From Odobenus rosmarus divergens (taxonomy: Eukaryota; Chordata; Mammalia; Carnivora; Odobenidae), in assembly GCF_000321225.1 (NCBI RefSeq), contig NW_004450565.1, forward strand, positions 1,558,202 to 1,622,201: 64,000 bases of DNA, read 5' to 3'. The position numbers were made by a program, and so were the translations under genes. A model generated the notes under the pieces. The model ran no database searches. It had not been told where the DNA came from and saw only the letters and a list, made by a program, of their open reading frames with translations. Of this stretch, positions 22,007 to 34,100 are shown one piece after another. How positions within the stretch are numbered: position 1 is the first letter of the stretch; each line of letters begins with the position of its first letter.

Positions 22007-25000
22007 TCTATCTCTCCTTCTATTCTGAATGTCATCCTAGCTGGATAAAGTATTCTTGGCTGCATATTTTTCTCATTTATCACCTAAATATATCATGCCA
22101 GTCCTTCTGTCCTGCCAGGTCTCTGTGGACCGGTCTGCTGCCAACCTTATGTTTCTAGCCATGTAGGTTAAGGACCTCTTGTCCTGAGCTGCTTTCAGGA
22201 TTTTCTCTTTATCTCTGAAATTTGCAAGCTTCACTATTACGGCAAGCTTCACTATTATATGTGGAGGTGTTGACCTGTTTTTATTGATTTTTGAGGGGGG
22301 AGGTGGTTCTCTGTGCCTCCTGGATTTGAATGCCTGTTTCCTTTGCCAGATTAGGGAAGTTCTCAGCTATAATTTGTTCAAATAATCCTTCTGCCCCATC
22401 TTTCTTTCCTCTTCCTCTGGGACCCCAATTATTCTACTGTTGTTTCACTTTATGGAATCACTGATCTTTCAAAACCTTCCCTTGTGATCCAGTAGTTATC
22501 TTTTTCTCAGCTTCCTTATTCTCCATCATTTTGTCTTCTATATCATTAACTCTCTTCTGCCTCATTTATCCTAGCAGAGTCTCCATTTTTTATTGCATCT
22601 CAGTAATAGCCTTTTTTATTTTTACCTGATTAGATTTTAGTTCTTTTATTTCTCCAGTAAGAGATTCTCTAGTGCCTTCTCTGCTTTTTTCAAGCCCAGC
22701 TGGTATCTTTATAATTGTTATTCTGAATTCTAGCTCTGATATTTTACTAATATCCATATCGACTAAATCCTTGGCAGTGAGTACTGCCTCTTGTTCTCTC
22801 TTTTGGGGTGAGTTCTTCGGTCTTGTCATTATGTCCAGAAATGAATAGATGAAAGAGAGAGAAAATACAGAAATAGCAACTCTGACACCAGAAAAATACA
22901 CACTAAACAAATCAGAAGAGAACAGAAACAAACAAAAAAAGAATCAAACAAGGAGTTAAACAGAACAATAAACTAGATCCCAAAATAGGAAAGGAAACCT
23001 TATATATATACAAAAATAAAATTGAATACAATGAAAGGAAGCCAGAAATGAAAAATACATATGGAATGTAAATGTAAAAATGAAAATCAGAAAGACTTAA
23101 AAAAAAGAATTGATAATATAAGAAAATAGCTAAAAAGGAAATAAAATATAAAACTGAAAGACTAAAGAAACATAAGAAAAAACCACGAATGCTATACACT
23201 GTTTTCTTCAAGAGTTGGAGTCTTGCAGTTCTGTATGATCGGTAAACTTGGTATTAGCCTGAAGTTCTGCTGATCTGGGAGAGGGGCCTGTTACACTGAT
23301 TGTCAGGTGTCTTTGCTCCGGCAGAGTTGTACCCCGCTTACAGGAGGCCTGGCTCGCATAAGCAGCTCCAGAGCCATGTGGACAAAAATGGTGGCACCCC
23401 GATCTCCAGCCCTGGAGCTGAAATTCACACCCCCCACTCTTCACAAGCCCCCACAGAAAAGCAGTCAATCATTCTCCTGTGTTTACCCAGCCTGTGACCG
23501 AGAGTTTTTATCTCAGGTACGTGACCCCGTCTGGAGTCTCCAAACTGCACACTCCTGTGGTGCGCACCCACGCCGCTCCTCCTGGGGCAGGGAGGGGGTG
23601 TCTCACCCTGGTTCTGCTGCTTGCTGGGTCCCTGCTTGGAAAGTGGTTACCCGACCCTGCAGCGGTTCTCAGTTTATGGCAACACTGAGCAGAAAGCTGG
23701 CGCCTGGGCTCGCTGATCGCAGTCGATTTCTGCTTCGATGCCTGGGAACTCTGCCACCCTTGGGCACCCCCATTCTTTTTGTGACCCCAGGGACCCTGAG
23801 ACCACGCTGTCCCACCTGGGATTCCGCCCTGCTTGGCCCCGTGAGTGCCTTTCAGGCAGATTTCTAAAAGTTATGATTTTGTGTTCCACTGCTTACACTT
23901 TCCCATAGCTGCTTACAGAGGCTCCTTCCTCCTGTGGTTTATCTTCCAACATACCGCCTTGGATTCATGTCTCTGCACTTCCAGCCTTGCAAAAAGTGGT
24001 CGCTTTCCTATTCGTAAAATTGCAGCAATTCTTTTCTCAGATCTCCAGTTGATTTTGCAGGTGTTCAGAATGATTTGATAACTATCTAGCTGAATTCCAG
24101 GGACAAGACAAAATTAGGGTCCCCTACTCCTCCTCCATCTTGACTACTCTTGAATTAGTGTTTTTGTAAAATACCCAGTGGTGCGTTTGCTGGATCGTAG
24201 GGTAGCTCTGTTTTTAACTTTTTGAGGAACCTCCATACTGTTCTCCAGAGTGGCTGCACCAGCTTGCATTCCCACCAGCAGTGCACGAGGGTTTCTCTGC
24301 ATCCTTGCCAACATCTGTCGTTTCTTGTGTTATTGATTTTAGCCATTGTGACAGGTGTGAGGTGGTATCTCATTGTGGTTTTGATTTGCATTTCCCTGAT
24401 GATGAGTGTGTCTGTTGGCCATCTGGATGTCTTTGGAGAAATGTCTATTCATGTCTCCCCAGTTTTTAATTGGAGTGTTTGGTTTTGGGTGTTGAGTTTT
24501 ATAAGTTCTTTAACTATTTTAGATAATAACCCTTTTTCAGGTATGTCATTTGCAAGTATCTTCTCCCATTCCGTAGGTTGTCTTTTGGTTTTGTTGATTG
24601 TTTCTTTTGCTGTGAAGAAGCTTTTTTTTTTTTTTTTTTGACAGAATCCCAATAGTTTAATTTTGCTTTTGTTTCCCTTGCCTCAGGAGACACATCTAGA
24701 AACACAGAAATTACTGCCTGTGCTCTCTTCTAGGGTTTTTATGGTTTCAGGTTTCACATTTAGGTCTTTAACCCATTTTGAATTTATTTTTGTGTATGGT
24801 GTAAGAAAGTGGTCCAATTTCACTCTTTTGCATGTAGCTGACCAGTTTTCCCAACACCATTTGTTGAAGAGACTGTCTTTTTTCCATGAGATGTTTTCTC
24901 CTGCTTGGTTGAAGATTAATTGACCATAGAGTTGTGGGTTCTTTTCTGGGTTTTCTATTCTGTTCTGTTGAGCTATGTGTCTATTTTTGTGCCAGTACCA

Positions 25001-25097
25001 TGCTGTCTTGACTACAGCTTTGTAAGGAGCTTGAAGTCTGGAATTGTGATGCCTCCAGTTTTGCTTTTCTTTTTCGAGAATGCTTTGGCAATTCTTG

Positions 25098-25292
25098 GGG
25101 CGCCTGGGTGGCTCAATTGTTAAGCATCTGCCTTCGGCTCAGGTCATGATCCCAGGGTCCTGGGATCGAGCCCTGCATCAGTCTCCCTGCTCAGCGGGAA
25201 GCTTGCTTCTCCGTCTCCCACTCCCCCTGCTTGTGTTCCTCTCTCGCTGTGTCTCTCTCTGTCAAATAAATAAATAAAATCTTAAAAAAAAA
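25098..25292 (+). mobile_element. Can-SINE
   Basis: The head is GGGGCGCCTGGGTGGCTCAA and the tail is CAAATAAATAAATAAAATCTT. It is inserted in L1 number 1 ORF2, with TGCTTTGGCAATTCTT before and ACTTTGGTGATTCTT after as an imperfect duplication. Confidence 0.92.
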
Positions 25293-25433
25293 AACAAAAA
25301 ACACTTTGGTGATTCTTTTGTGGTTCCATACAAATTTTAGGCTGGTTTTTTCTAGTTCTGTGAAAAATGCTATTGGAATTTGATAGGGATTGCACTAAAT
25401 GTGTAGATTGCTTGGGGTAGTATGGACATTTTT

Positions 25434-25615
25434 AAAAAAGATTTTATTTATTTGACACAGAGAGAGCACAAGCAGGGGAAGTGGCAGGCAGAGGGAGAGG
25501 GAGAAGCAGGCTCCCTGCTGAGCAGGGAGCCCGATGCGGGGCTCGATCCCAGGTCCCTGGGCATTATGACCTGAACTGAAGGCAGTTGCTTAACTGACTA
25601 GCCACCCAGGTGCCT
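25434..25615 (-). mobile_element. Can-SINE
   Basis: A reverse-strand copy in L1 number 1. The flanks GGGTAGTATGGACATTTTT and GGGTAGCATAGGCATTTTA form the duplication. Confidence 0.92.
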
Positions 25616-25779
25616 CGGGTAGCATAGGCATTTTAACAAAATTTGTTCTTCCAATCCATGAGCATGGAATGTTTTTCCATGTCTTTGTGTCATCTTCAGT
25701 TTCTTTCATCAGTGTTTTGTAGTTTTAAGAGTACAGGTCTTTCATCTCTTTGGTTAGGTTTATTCCTAGATATTTTATT

Positions 25780-26120
25780 GGACTCAACAGATTCTTGTTT
25801 TACTCCCAACTACTATCATATGTCATTCCTCACATTGTCCCGCTTTTGGCCAGTGAGAGCTTTTATAAGCTGGTTTCTCTGTCCTTTTGTCATTTCCCCC
25901 GTAATTGTTTTGAGCACAGGTTTCAGGCTCACCTTATACTCTCCCTGCTCCAGCCCTGGAATCGAATCAGCCACTTCTCTAAGGAGCCCTAATTCTTTGT
26001 ATTGGGGAATGCTATCTAACGACCAAGATCTGGACACTGACTCTTTGCTACTGGGTAGCCCTGCTTCTCAACCCTCTCAGCGGACAGGGCTAGGGAGTGT
26101 GTGCACATGCTTCCCACGTG
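25780..26120 (+). mobile_element. Ancient L1M 3' end, right part
   Basis: TTGGCCAGTGAGAGCTTTTA, CTCCAGCCCTGGAATCGAAT, TCTCTAAGGAGCCCTAATTC and CCAAGATCTGGACACTGAC continue the L1M 3' terminal order left off at 17730. GGACTCAACAGATTC (25780-25794) mirrors GGACTCACGATTCC (17717-17730), the imperfect duplication made by L1 number 1. Confidence 0.7.
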
Positions 26121-26338
26121 TATGTGAGTGTAGGTGAGGTGTGCCTCCATTTCCGTATGTCTGTGTGTGTTCAACACATGAATTCATACGAACAACTCCA
26201 TGTCCACTCCAGGAGAGGAGGGCTCATTTGAGCTCTTCAGTGTCTCTGTGTGTTGCTCCCTTCTCTGCACTGACAGCCCTATATTTATTCACTGTATATT
26301 TATGTGTCTTCTCAAACTGGAACATCTTTTCCCAATCT

Positions 26339-26529
26339 TTTTTTTTTTTTTTTTAAGGATTTATTTATTTGTCAGAGAGAGAGAGCACCAAGCAGGGGGA
26401 GCGGCAGGTGGAGGGAGAAACAGACTCCCCGCTGAGCAGGGAGCCTGATGCGGGGCTCGATCCCAGGACCCTGGGATCATGACCCAAGCGGAAGGCAGAC
26501 ACCTCACTGACGGAGCCACCAGGTGTCCC
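26339..26529 (-). mobile_element. Can-SINE with target-site duplication
   Basis: A reverse-strand full-length copy with a long poly(T). ACATCTTTTCCCAATCTT precedes and CCATCTTTCCCAATCTT follows. Confidence 0.94.
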
Positions 26530-28949
26530 CATCTTTCCCAATCTTAAAAATCTGCCTATCCATCCTTTAACTAAACAAACAAAAAACCCAAGGAAGTATA
26601 CTTTTAAAATCTGAGCCACTGAATTGTTGCAGGAAGCTCTTGGTAGGTGTTCTTGCTAAGAGTGTCTTGCGCATCAGGTCGTTTGTGACTTTGTGCCTAA
26701 ATGAAGGGAAGCCTCTTCCTGTCACATGAGGAAGAATGGTTTCAGAGTTGAACACGGCACAGCTGACGCGTGTGGGGAGGGATACGGGTGGACGCGGTAC
26801 CGCCTCATCTCCTATGGGCTTTGCTTTGTGGTTGAACATCACATCGATTCTAGAAGAGTGGGTTAGTGCAGGAGACTTGGGGCCTCTGGATCGGCCCCAC
26901 TTCCTGTGCCCGAGTCCCTGTGGGCAAGGCAGTGAGGGCCACATGGCCACCTGCACACGTGGCAGGGTTTATCCAGGGGAAGACCCTCCAGATGGAGCTC
27001 ACGCAGGGCCCTGCTCATTTCTCTTCAGTTGCCGCTGTTTGGAATTAGCATAACTGCATTAAAGCCAGCGTAAGTTCTGACACCAATAAATGAGTAGATG
27101 CAGACTTCTTCTGACACGGGTATTTCTGGGCCGGCATGGTTTTGATCTAGAGCTGTCCTCTGTAGAGTCAGATTCGGCGTTGGGCCATATCCTGGAAGGT
27201 GTACATCAGTGCAGTTACCAGAGGCAGCTCAGGGCTTGGCTCACACGGCTGAGACAGCCAGGGGAGGGACGTGTCTTTTTTCCTTAGTTTAGCTATTCTT
27301 TAAATGGAAGTTTTATAAAATATTTTCTTTTCCACTTTGAATAGTCTCGGACTTTCAGATGGCTGATGGAGGGAAACCTCCATTTCCACTGTGCAGCTCT
27401 GAGAAAATGAGCCCCTGGTCACCCAGAGCCAGGTCCTGCGTTGGCCCCATCACTTTCTGGGCGAGTCTCCTGGTCTGGCGTGCCTGCTCTGGAAGGCGGC
27501 GCTCGCACCCCTCTGCTGCATGTGTGTGGGGTTAGATAAAACGTGGAAGCAGCCCCCTGCACAGATGCACTGGCCCGAGGTCTCCATGGCCGAGAAAGTA
27601 AAGCTGAGAAATCAGGGAGTTACTTTTCTATCTGCCTGTTCTGCAGATGTTCACTGAGAGAGGGTGGCTTTCCATTGACTGACAGGTGATGCGGGGACTG
27701 GGGACTTGGATCCTCCCACAAAGTCTCTGCTCTTCTTCTGGTTCAGCAGTCACTGGCATTGCGAGCCAGTGGCTGCCCTGCTCTCTCCAGGCCGGGGTTG
27801 AATCAGGCGTAGCCCGGCCGCGGGAGTTTTCGTGCCAGCAGCCACGAAAGTGACAGTGACAGAGATTAGACGAGGTTGAGAGCACAGCCCGTTGATGTGG
27901 GCACCGGGGCAGGCAGAGCTGGGGTGAGCCGGGCGTCCAGACCATGCAGTCAATGGTGAACTCTGTACTTCGTGATCAGAGATGGTGCTGGTCGTCGGGG
28001 CCACAGCAGGACAGGGTCCTTGGCCCTTAAGGAACGCGTAGTGTGGAGGGAAACCACGAGGTACCGCAGCACTGAGCACGGGCTGGACGTGAGGCCCCAG
28101 GAGAGATGCGCACGCCAGGTGCGGGCGAGCCGCTGGGCAGACTCAGGGGACAGCCATGTGGATGATGAGGCATATTCGCTAGCTGGCCAGGCCCAGAGAA
28201 GGCCAGAGTGTTCCAGCAGAACTGGCAGGCTGGGGGAGCGCCAGGCTGCGGGAGGGAATAGCGTGGTGCCCTCTGACTGTTGGCACAGCCTCCAGTTGGG
28301 GAGGGCTGGCCGGGGTGCTGCCGCCCACGGACTTGACCTGCAGGGGGGTTTTCACCAGATTTATCTTTCTGAAAGGTGGACGGTGGAGGGGAGGAGGGTA
28401 AGACCAGAGCTTCACGTGAGCCCCTGCTGTGATCAAGGTTCGGGGCGGGGGGGAGTGCTGTTTGGAGTCACTGCCCTGGGGTGGAGGGGAAGGCAAGATG
28501 CTAGGAAGACGGCCAGCTTTTGGTCAAGGCAAAGACCACTGGGAGGTGCTCAGTGACCGGTTTGCGTCCATCTCAGGATTGGGGTTGCCAGGGGCAGAGA
28601 AGGCAACCTGAGTAATGAGTCCACATGAGTTCACTTCCTGGCCTTGGGCTGGCCACATCCTGTGCTTCTGTGCTGCCCACTCTGGTCATGCCCTTCCTCT
28701 CCCCAGCACACGGACACACCCCTGCGGGTCCCCATGGCCGTGGTCAGCTGCGGTGACATGGCTGACGTCCCCTCCTCCATCCGCCTCCTCCACTGGCGTC
28801 AGCGGCACCACTTGGTTCTATTCTTGTCCTGCCGACTGCCGCTCCCCATTCTGCACAGGGTGTCCCAGATTTCCCAGCCACCTGACTCTCGTGTGGTCCA
28901 CCCCTTCTCTCTGGGGTGGCCTCACCCAGGCTGGAGACTCCACATACTG
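26530..28949. other. Intron 1, GC-rich unique sequence
   Basis: No transposon or known exon is recognised. Overlapping open frames on both strands (up to 194 codons at 27972-28556) reflect base composition. Confidence 0.45.
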
Positions 28950-29330
28950 ACTCAGTGTCCTGGAGCTGCTGGAACAAAGTCCCACAAACCGATGGACGAA
29001 ACCTGCGACTCTGGTGGCCAGAACCTGAAATCAGCCTGGAATCTCTTTCAGCTCCTGGTGGCTCCAGGTGTTCTTGGCTTGTGGCAACATCACCCCAGTC
29101 TTGGCTTCTGTCTTCACGTGGCGTTCCCCTCTGTATGTCTCAGATCTTCCTCTCCCCACTCTTAGGGGACACCAGTCATTGGATTTAGGGCCTCCCCTAA
29201 ATCCAGGATAATCTCATCTTAAGACCCTTCACATAATTACCTGCGTGAAGACCCTTTTTCTAGAGAAGGTTCCCTTTGCAAGGGCGAGGGGCTGGGATTT
29301 GGCGATCTCCTGGAGGACACCGTGCAGCCC
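28950..29330 (-). mobile_element. MaLR LTR fragment (MST/MLT1-like)
   Basis: GCTGGAACAAAGTCCCACAAACC, AGGATAATCTCATCTTAAGAC and TTCACATAATTACCTGCGTG resemble the reverse complement of MaLR LTRs. Diverged; exact ends are unclear. Confidence 0.55.
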
Positions 29331-31001
29331 TCTCCTCGAACCAGCCACACCCTGATGGTCACTGAGTTTTCATTTCTGGCACAGTCTCATTTGTTTGGAA
29401 TTTGTGTGAGAAGCATCTCAAACCTAAAATGTCCCGACTCTTGCTTTCTCCTCCCAGGCCGCAGAACCTGCTCCTCTCCGTCTGCTCCATTTCAGGACAT
29501 GCGGCTCTGCTCTGCTGGTTGCTCAGGTGGGAACCCCGCATGGCCCCTGCCTGTCCGTGGCTGCACACCTGTCCTTGTGCTCCTGTCACGGCCCCCTTCT
29601 GCTCAGACCCTCCCATGGTTCCCTGTGCCCCCAAGACAGGGGAACCGTGGCCCGTGAGAGTCTGTGGGACCCGGTCCTGTGCGTCCTGCTCCCTCACCAG
29701 TCTGCCCAGCCGCACCAGCTGTCTGTCTCACACACCACACGGTGGCTCCTTCTGGTCCTCCTGCCTCCGAGCGTCTCCCGCAGGCACTTTTACTGACCCT
29801 CCCCCAGTCTTCTCTGTCCCTGCCTGGTTGTCCTCATCGCCTCCTGACACCCGTGTGCAAGGTGACCCGTTGGTGCCTACCACCTCCCCGACACCCTGTG
29901 TGCGCGGCGACGGGTTGGTGCCTGTCTCCGCCCGAGCCCGTGCTCCCCCAGGGCACAGGATGGTACTTGAGGCATGAGCATTTGCTGAAGGAAGAGGGTA
30001 ACCTCATTTGCCCCTTGGCTTTTCACAAGGGCATGTTAGCCCCCACCTCATGCTGGCTCCCCGGGCAGGTGGGAGGCCCTGGACTCCTGAGACAGCCTGG
30101 CCAGCTGTGTGGTCTTGGCCCTGTTACTCAGACTCCTCAGGGGGGAGCGGCCCCCCCGGGAGAACCTGCCTTCAGGGAGGGTGCGGGCACTGAGTGGGTT
30201 AAGATGCTGAAGCCAGGCTTCTCGCTCCTTCCCCGACTCGCTAGTCTTGGACAGGATTTCTCCCACTGAACACGGTCTCCCAAAGCATCACTTCCCCTGG
30301 TGACCTTTAGTGGTGCAGCCAGTGCCAAACAAGTGACCAGTTCCTGTGCCACATTGCAGGTGTTCATGGGGGGGGAGGCTCGGCGTAGCCCCCACTCGAA
30401 TTAGTCTTATTTTGAAGCTTTGCCTTGTCATCAAGTAAATGAACCATTATTTCCATCTGCTCTTACATACAGATGTTAGGAGAGTGCCCTTTGTCATTCC
30501 TGTCTTCCATCCAGTCTCCCTGACCTCACAGTCGCCAGGTCTCTTCCCAGAAGGGCTGCCCCATCACACAGCTGGGGGAGCTGCTGGCTCCCACTCTGTC
30601 CCCACAGCCTGTCCTCAGTCTGTGCAGGGGCTGCCTGATGTGCCCCTTCTGTGTGGCCTGGTCCCCTGGCCCTTGCTGCCACAGGAGAGCAGAGTCTCGC
30701 TGACTCCGTAGCAGCCCCGGGCCCAGGACGGTGTCCTGCACGTGCAGACAGTTACTAGAGGGAATGCATCCGGGTGGGCAAAAACCGTGAGAACGAGTCC
30801 AGGCCCGGAGCACATGGAAGCTCGGGGCCGCCAAGTGAGCAGGATCAGGCTGAGGGGGTTGGCTCATAACGTAGTAAGAGTACTTCTTTCCTCTCCGTGT
30901 GAAAAGACGCATTTTAAAGAAGTATATGGATGTTGGGGAATAAAGGGACCAAGAATGCTCCGCAATTATTAACTGACGCTTTTCTGCTTTTGTTTCCCCA
31001 G
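29331..31001. other. Intron 1, last part
   Basis: GC-rich unique sequence to about 30750, then ordinary intronic sequence up to the exon 2 acceptor. Long overlapping frames at 29402-30269 have no recognisable domain. Confidence 0.45.
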
Positions 31002-31109
31002 ACACCATTTGCTTTTGACTCAAGATGATGTGATGTTTTATTATAAAACTCATTAACCATGATGGCTACACAGACATTAAGCATAGACAGCTATCAAGAT
31101 GGGCAACAA
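31002..31109 (+). CDS. PKNOX1: PKNOX1 exon 2: 5' UTR end and residues 1-17
   Basis: The acceptor is TTTCCCCAG|ACACC (AG at 31000-31001) and the donor is CAACAA|GTGAGC (GT at 31110). Coding starts at 31059 with two ATGs in tandem; the second (31062) has the stronger context, with A at -3 and G at +4. The encoded start is MMATQTLSIDSYQDGQQ, the PKNOX1 N-terminus. The 57 bases of leader before the start contain two tiny upstream reading frames (31025-31033 and 31033-31056), described separately. The intron that follows is phase 0. Confidence 0.96.
31025..31056 (+). promoter_or_regulatory. PKNOX1: Two short uORFs in the PKNOX1 leader
   Basis: Within exon 2 the sequence ATGATGTGATG gives a two-codon frame (ATG ATG TGA, 31025-31033). 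The last A of that TGA is the first base of another ATG, which opens a seven-codon frame ending in TAA at 31054-31056. Only two bases then separate the stop from the main start at 31059. Such frames commonly lower or regulate main-frame translation; an effect here is inference. Confidence 0.6.
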
Positions 31110-34100
31110 GTGAGCGCCTGAGCTTTATTCCACATTCTAAATACAGTCCATGGGTCGGGTACTGAAACACGACCGATGCTTTGTATATTTATACTTCAGT
31201 TTCGTGAGGTCGCAGGCTCAGTTGTAAGGATATGATGCATTGATCATGTGCTGGTGCTAGAAAGGCTCGCTATAGAGTTATTCAAATCATTTCTCCCAGC
31301 GATGCCAAGTTGCCGGTAATTGTGACTCCCCTAAGTCATAGTTTATTGGGAATTTCCCTTTTTGATGTCCGTGCTAGTGAGTGTTGTTGCTTTTAAAGAA
31401 AAGCTGGTCGTTGAGGAAAGCGGATGACTGGTTGCTGACCTGAGCGGGAACCACGGTGTTTCCCCTCCACAGGCGTGGGCGGCAGGGGCCTGTCCCATTA
31501 GTCGGGGCAGCATCATTGCTGTGCTGTCAGCTCCTGTTGCGTGGCTGTGCCCGGACAGCCTCTAGCCTGCCCTCCCACTGTCCGTGGACTTGGTGTTCCT
31601 TGCAGCTGCGGTGAAGGTCTGGGTGTTTCGGGTTCTGTGCCCTGAAGGAACTGGGGAGGCGGGGAGGGGGAGAAGCTCAGCCGAGGCCTGGGCAGCCTCT
31701 CTTGGGACACCTGAGGTCTTGGGATGCTCTTTGTGTTCAGAATGGGGTCCAGTCCCCCTCTGACTGTGGAGCCCTGGAGCTCGTTTTGTTGAAGACCTTC
31801 CAGTCTTTGCTTCCTGCTTCCTGTAGTCAGGAAGGCCCAGAGGCCGCTTTTCTCCCTACTCGAAGGGAGCTGGGTCGCGACAAGGCCAGGGGGACTGGCC
31901 CGAATGAGGTCACAGGCCTGCATCAGTGAGGTTGCAGGTGGCGCCTGGGACCTGAGGCTCCCTCCCTCTTCTGTTGTGTCTTTCCTTGGTGGCCAGTTCT
32001 GTGCATTCCTGCTTTGGTTCCTGTTGCACAGACTTTGTTTTTGTTGGCTTGTTGTTGTTGTTGGCTTTTTAAAAATGTTTAAGTGTCTTAGCTTCTTAGG
32101 GGAATTGAGGCATGGGGGTGCTCTCTGCACCTGGAAGACCTTGGATATTTCCAAGTGATTTTGTTTCTTAAAATGCAAAGCTAGTGTTGTCCCTCTCTCC
32201 ACCTGCTGAGCCCTGCCTTGAGGACCCTGCATTGCCCTTGTCCTCACCTCTGCACCCCGCTTCTGGGCATCCCTGCCCTGTGGCCCTGGCCCTGGCTCTT
32301 CCCTTGGCTCTTGCCTCAAGGAGCAGCTTGGTCAGGGCCCTCTGGTCCTGCAGGTCTTTGCTGCCATCACTTCCTGTGAAGACTCCCCGGCCTGCCCTAG
32401 TCCCTCCCCGCTTGCCACCTGCCTCCTGTCTTTCCTCCCTCCACTGGTCCCCCTGATCCCCTGCTGGCAGATCCTGCCGGGAGTCTCCTCCTCCAGCAGG
32501 TCTGTGCCTGGAGGTGGCTGAGGTGGCCATGTCCCGCGCAGTGCCAGGCACAGGGAGGGAAGGAGCCTTGCTTTTCCCTTGACGTGGAAAACTCTTGGCG
32601 AACATTATTTTAAACATTTCCTATCCTACAGTATAGATATGCCCAATTTCCTTGGCCATTTCTCCGACATTTAGGTTTCTCTTTCTTCCACAGTCATTTT
32701 TTTTTTTTTTTTAACCCGAAATAGGTGCTTGGGTGGCTCAGTCATTAACTGTCTGCCTTTGGCTCAGGTCAGCATCCCAGGGTCCTGGGATCGAGCCCCG
32801 CATCGGGCTCCCTGCTCTGTGGGAGGCCTGCTTCTCCCTCTCCCACTCCCCCTGCTTGTGTTCCCTCTCTTGCTGTGTCTCTGTCAAATAAATAAAATCT
32901 TAAAAAAAATAAAAAATAAAAACCTGAAATAAATCTTTTAAGGCTTTTTTATAATACTGTCAGATTTCCTACCAGAAAGTTGTGTTTGATTGGGCTTTAG
33001 TTAGTTGCTTTAGTGTTTGTTTTTTTAAGAGAGAGAGAGAGAGAGAGAGAAACGCTCTCCCGGGCCCACTGCACCATCTAAAGGCAGCGGCACAGAGGCA
33101 TCCCTGCCCATCTGGACCATCGAGAGGCAAGTGCGGCGCCAGGGTCTCCCCTGCGACACAGCCCCTGGGGCCTGCGATAGCCCTGGCTGTCAGGTGCCAG
33201 GTTCGTGGCAGCACTGGCTCTCCCCCACTGCGTGGGAATAAGCCCCTTCCCCGAGGGCCCCCACCGGGCTGCTTCCTTGAGGACGGAGTCCTGGCAGCGA
33301 GGGGTGTTCCTGAAGAAGCTGAGGGGGCTGGCGATCTGCTCTCAGATAATTACAAGGTTCCTGCAGCATTTTGGGATTTCTTTCTGTAAAACGAATTCTT
33401 TATGCTTAAGGATTTAAATACTTTTCACCTAAATTACAAACCAAATAGCTAGTTGAAAGCAATTTATAATATCTTTAAGGCTTCCTCTTATGTTTAATAC
33501 TATTTCTTTAAACACAGCCAATCTTTGCCTTCTGAATACAGTGACTTTTCCTCAAAATTTGGATAGCTTATGTATTCCTGAAGTTTAAGAGTAGATAGGG
33601 GAGAATTTAGAATATAGGGTCTGGGTTGTTTTTGTGACAAGATAAGAGTTTGAACCACTCATGTGTACTTCTGTTGCTCAGCGTGAGCATCTAGAGCAGG
33701 CAGAGACAGTGGTAAGATTATTTATGTGCCACTTCCCTTCAGTGCTGTGTAGTAGCATGTTTTTGAAAATCATAAGCATTTCACGGATACCGGTCCTCAC
33801 AGTTTTCAAGATGATTTGGAAATTTGACCTTTGTTTTAGCCGTTTTCAAAACGTATTAAATTCAGAGGAGTTTTGTTGGTAGTATTTTTTATGTATTACT
33901 GCCAGTGGTCCAACTATCTAGCAATTTACCACTCCTGTTGCATTTCTGTGTCTGTTTGAGAATACTTAGTAGTAGTTTATTTTGTGTTTAGTAACAGAAT
34001 TCTCTCCTTTCACAGATGCAAGTAGTAACAGAGTTAAAAACGGAGCAAGATCCCAACTGCTCTGAACCTGATGTGGAAGGAGTGAGCCCCCCACCTGTGG

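Larger units (their letters stand above)
18213..24151 (-). mobile_element. L1 number 2: 5'-complete carnivore L1 with internal deletion, nested in L1 number 1
   Basis: Read on the minus strand, from 24151: a GC-rich 5' UTR (about 24150-22830), an ORF1 start at 22829 (MTRPKNSPQKREQEAVLTAK), ORF2 remnants, and a 3' UTR ending in an A-tail (T-rich 18213-18245). It is not active: ORF1 and ORF2 are frameshifted, and near 20885 sequence ahead of the RT active-site region joins straight to LSLFADNMI, with several hundred bases lost and the usual FADD reading FADN. Later insertions are a plus-strand L1 3' end (19336-19496) and three SINEs. GAATTAGTG at 18204-18212 and 24152-24160 is the target-site duplication. 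Confidence 0.9.
24152..25779 (-). mobile_element. L1 number 1, 5' part (ORF2 remnant, 5'-truncated)
   Basis: This continues the element interrupted at 18212: AAATACCCAGTGGTGCGTTTGC, CACCAGCTTGCATTCCCACC and TTTCACATTTAGGTCTTT are reverse-complement ORF2. It is truncated at 25779 inside ORF2. Two SINEs (25098 and 25434) sit in it. Frames are broken throughout. Confidence 0.88.

Noticed and set aside
22590..22931. Minus-strand 113-codon frame as a cellular gene
   Set aside because: From residue 35 it is the L1 ORF1 start (MTRPKNSPQKREQEAVL); it belongs to L1 number 2 and is broken downstream.
27972..30269. Long overlapping open frames in GC-rich intron 1 sequence (194, 173, 191 and 201 codons)
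   Set aside because: Several frames and both strands are open at once, part of the region is an LTR fragment, and the products resemble no family. High GC content removes stop codons.
31513..32319. Antisense open frame of 268 codons in intron 2
   Set aside because: It is GC-rich and low-complexity in composition (Gly, Arg, Gln, Pro), has no domain I recognise, and overlaps plus-strand frames. I take it as compositional; a spliced antisense transcript would be needed to revive it.
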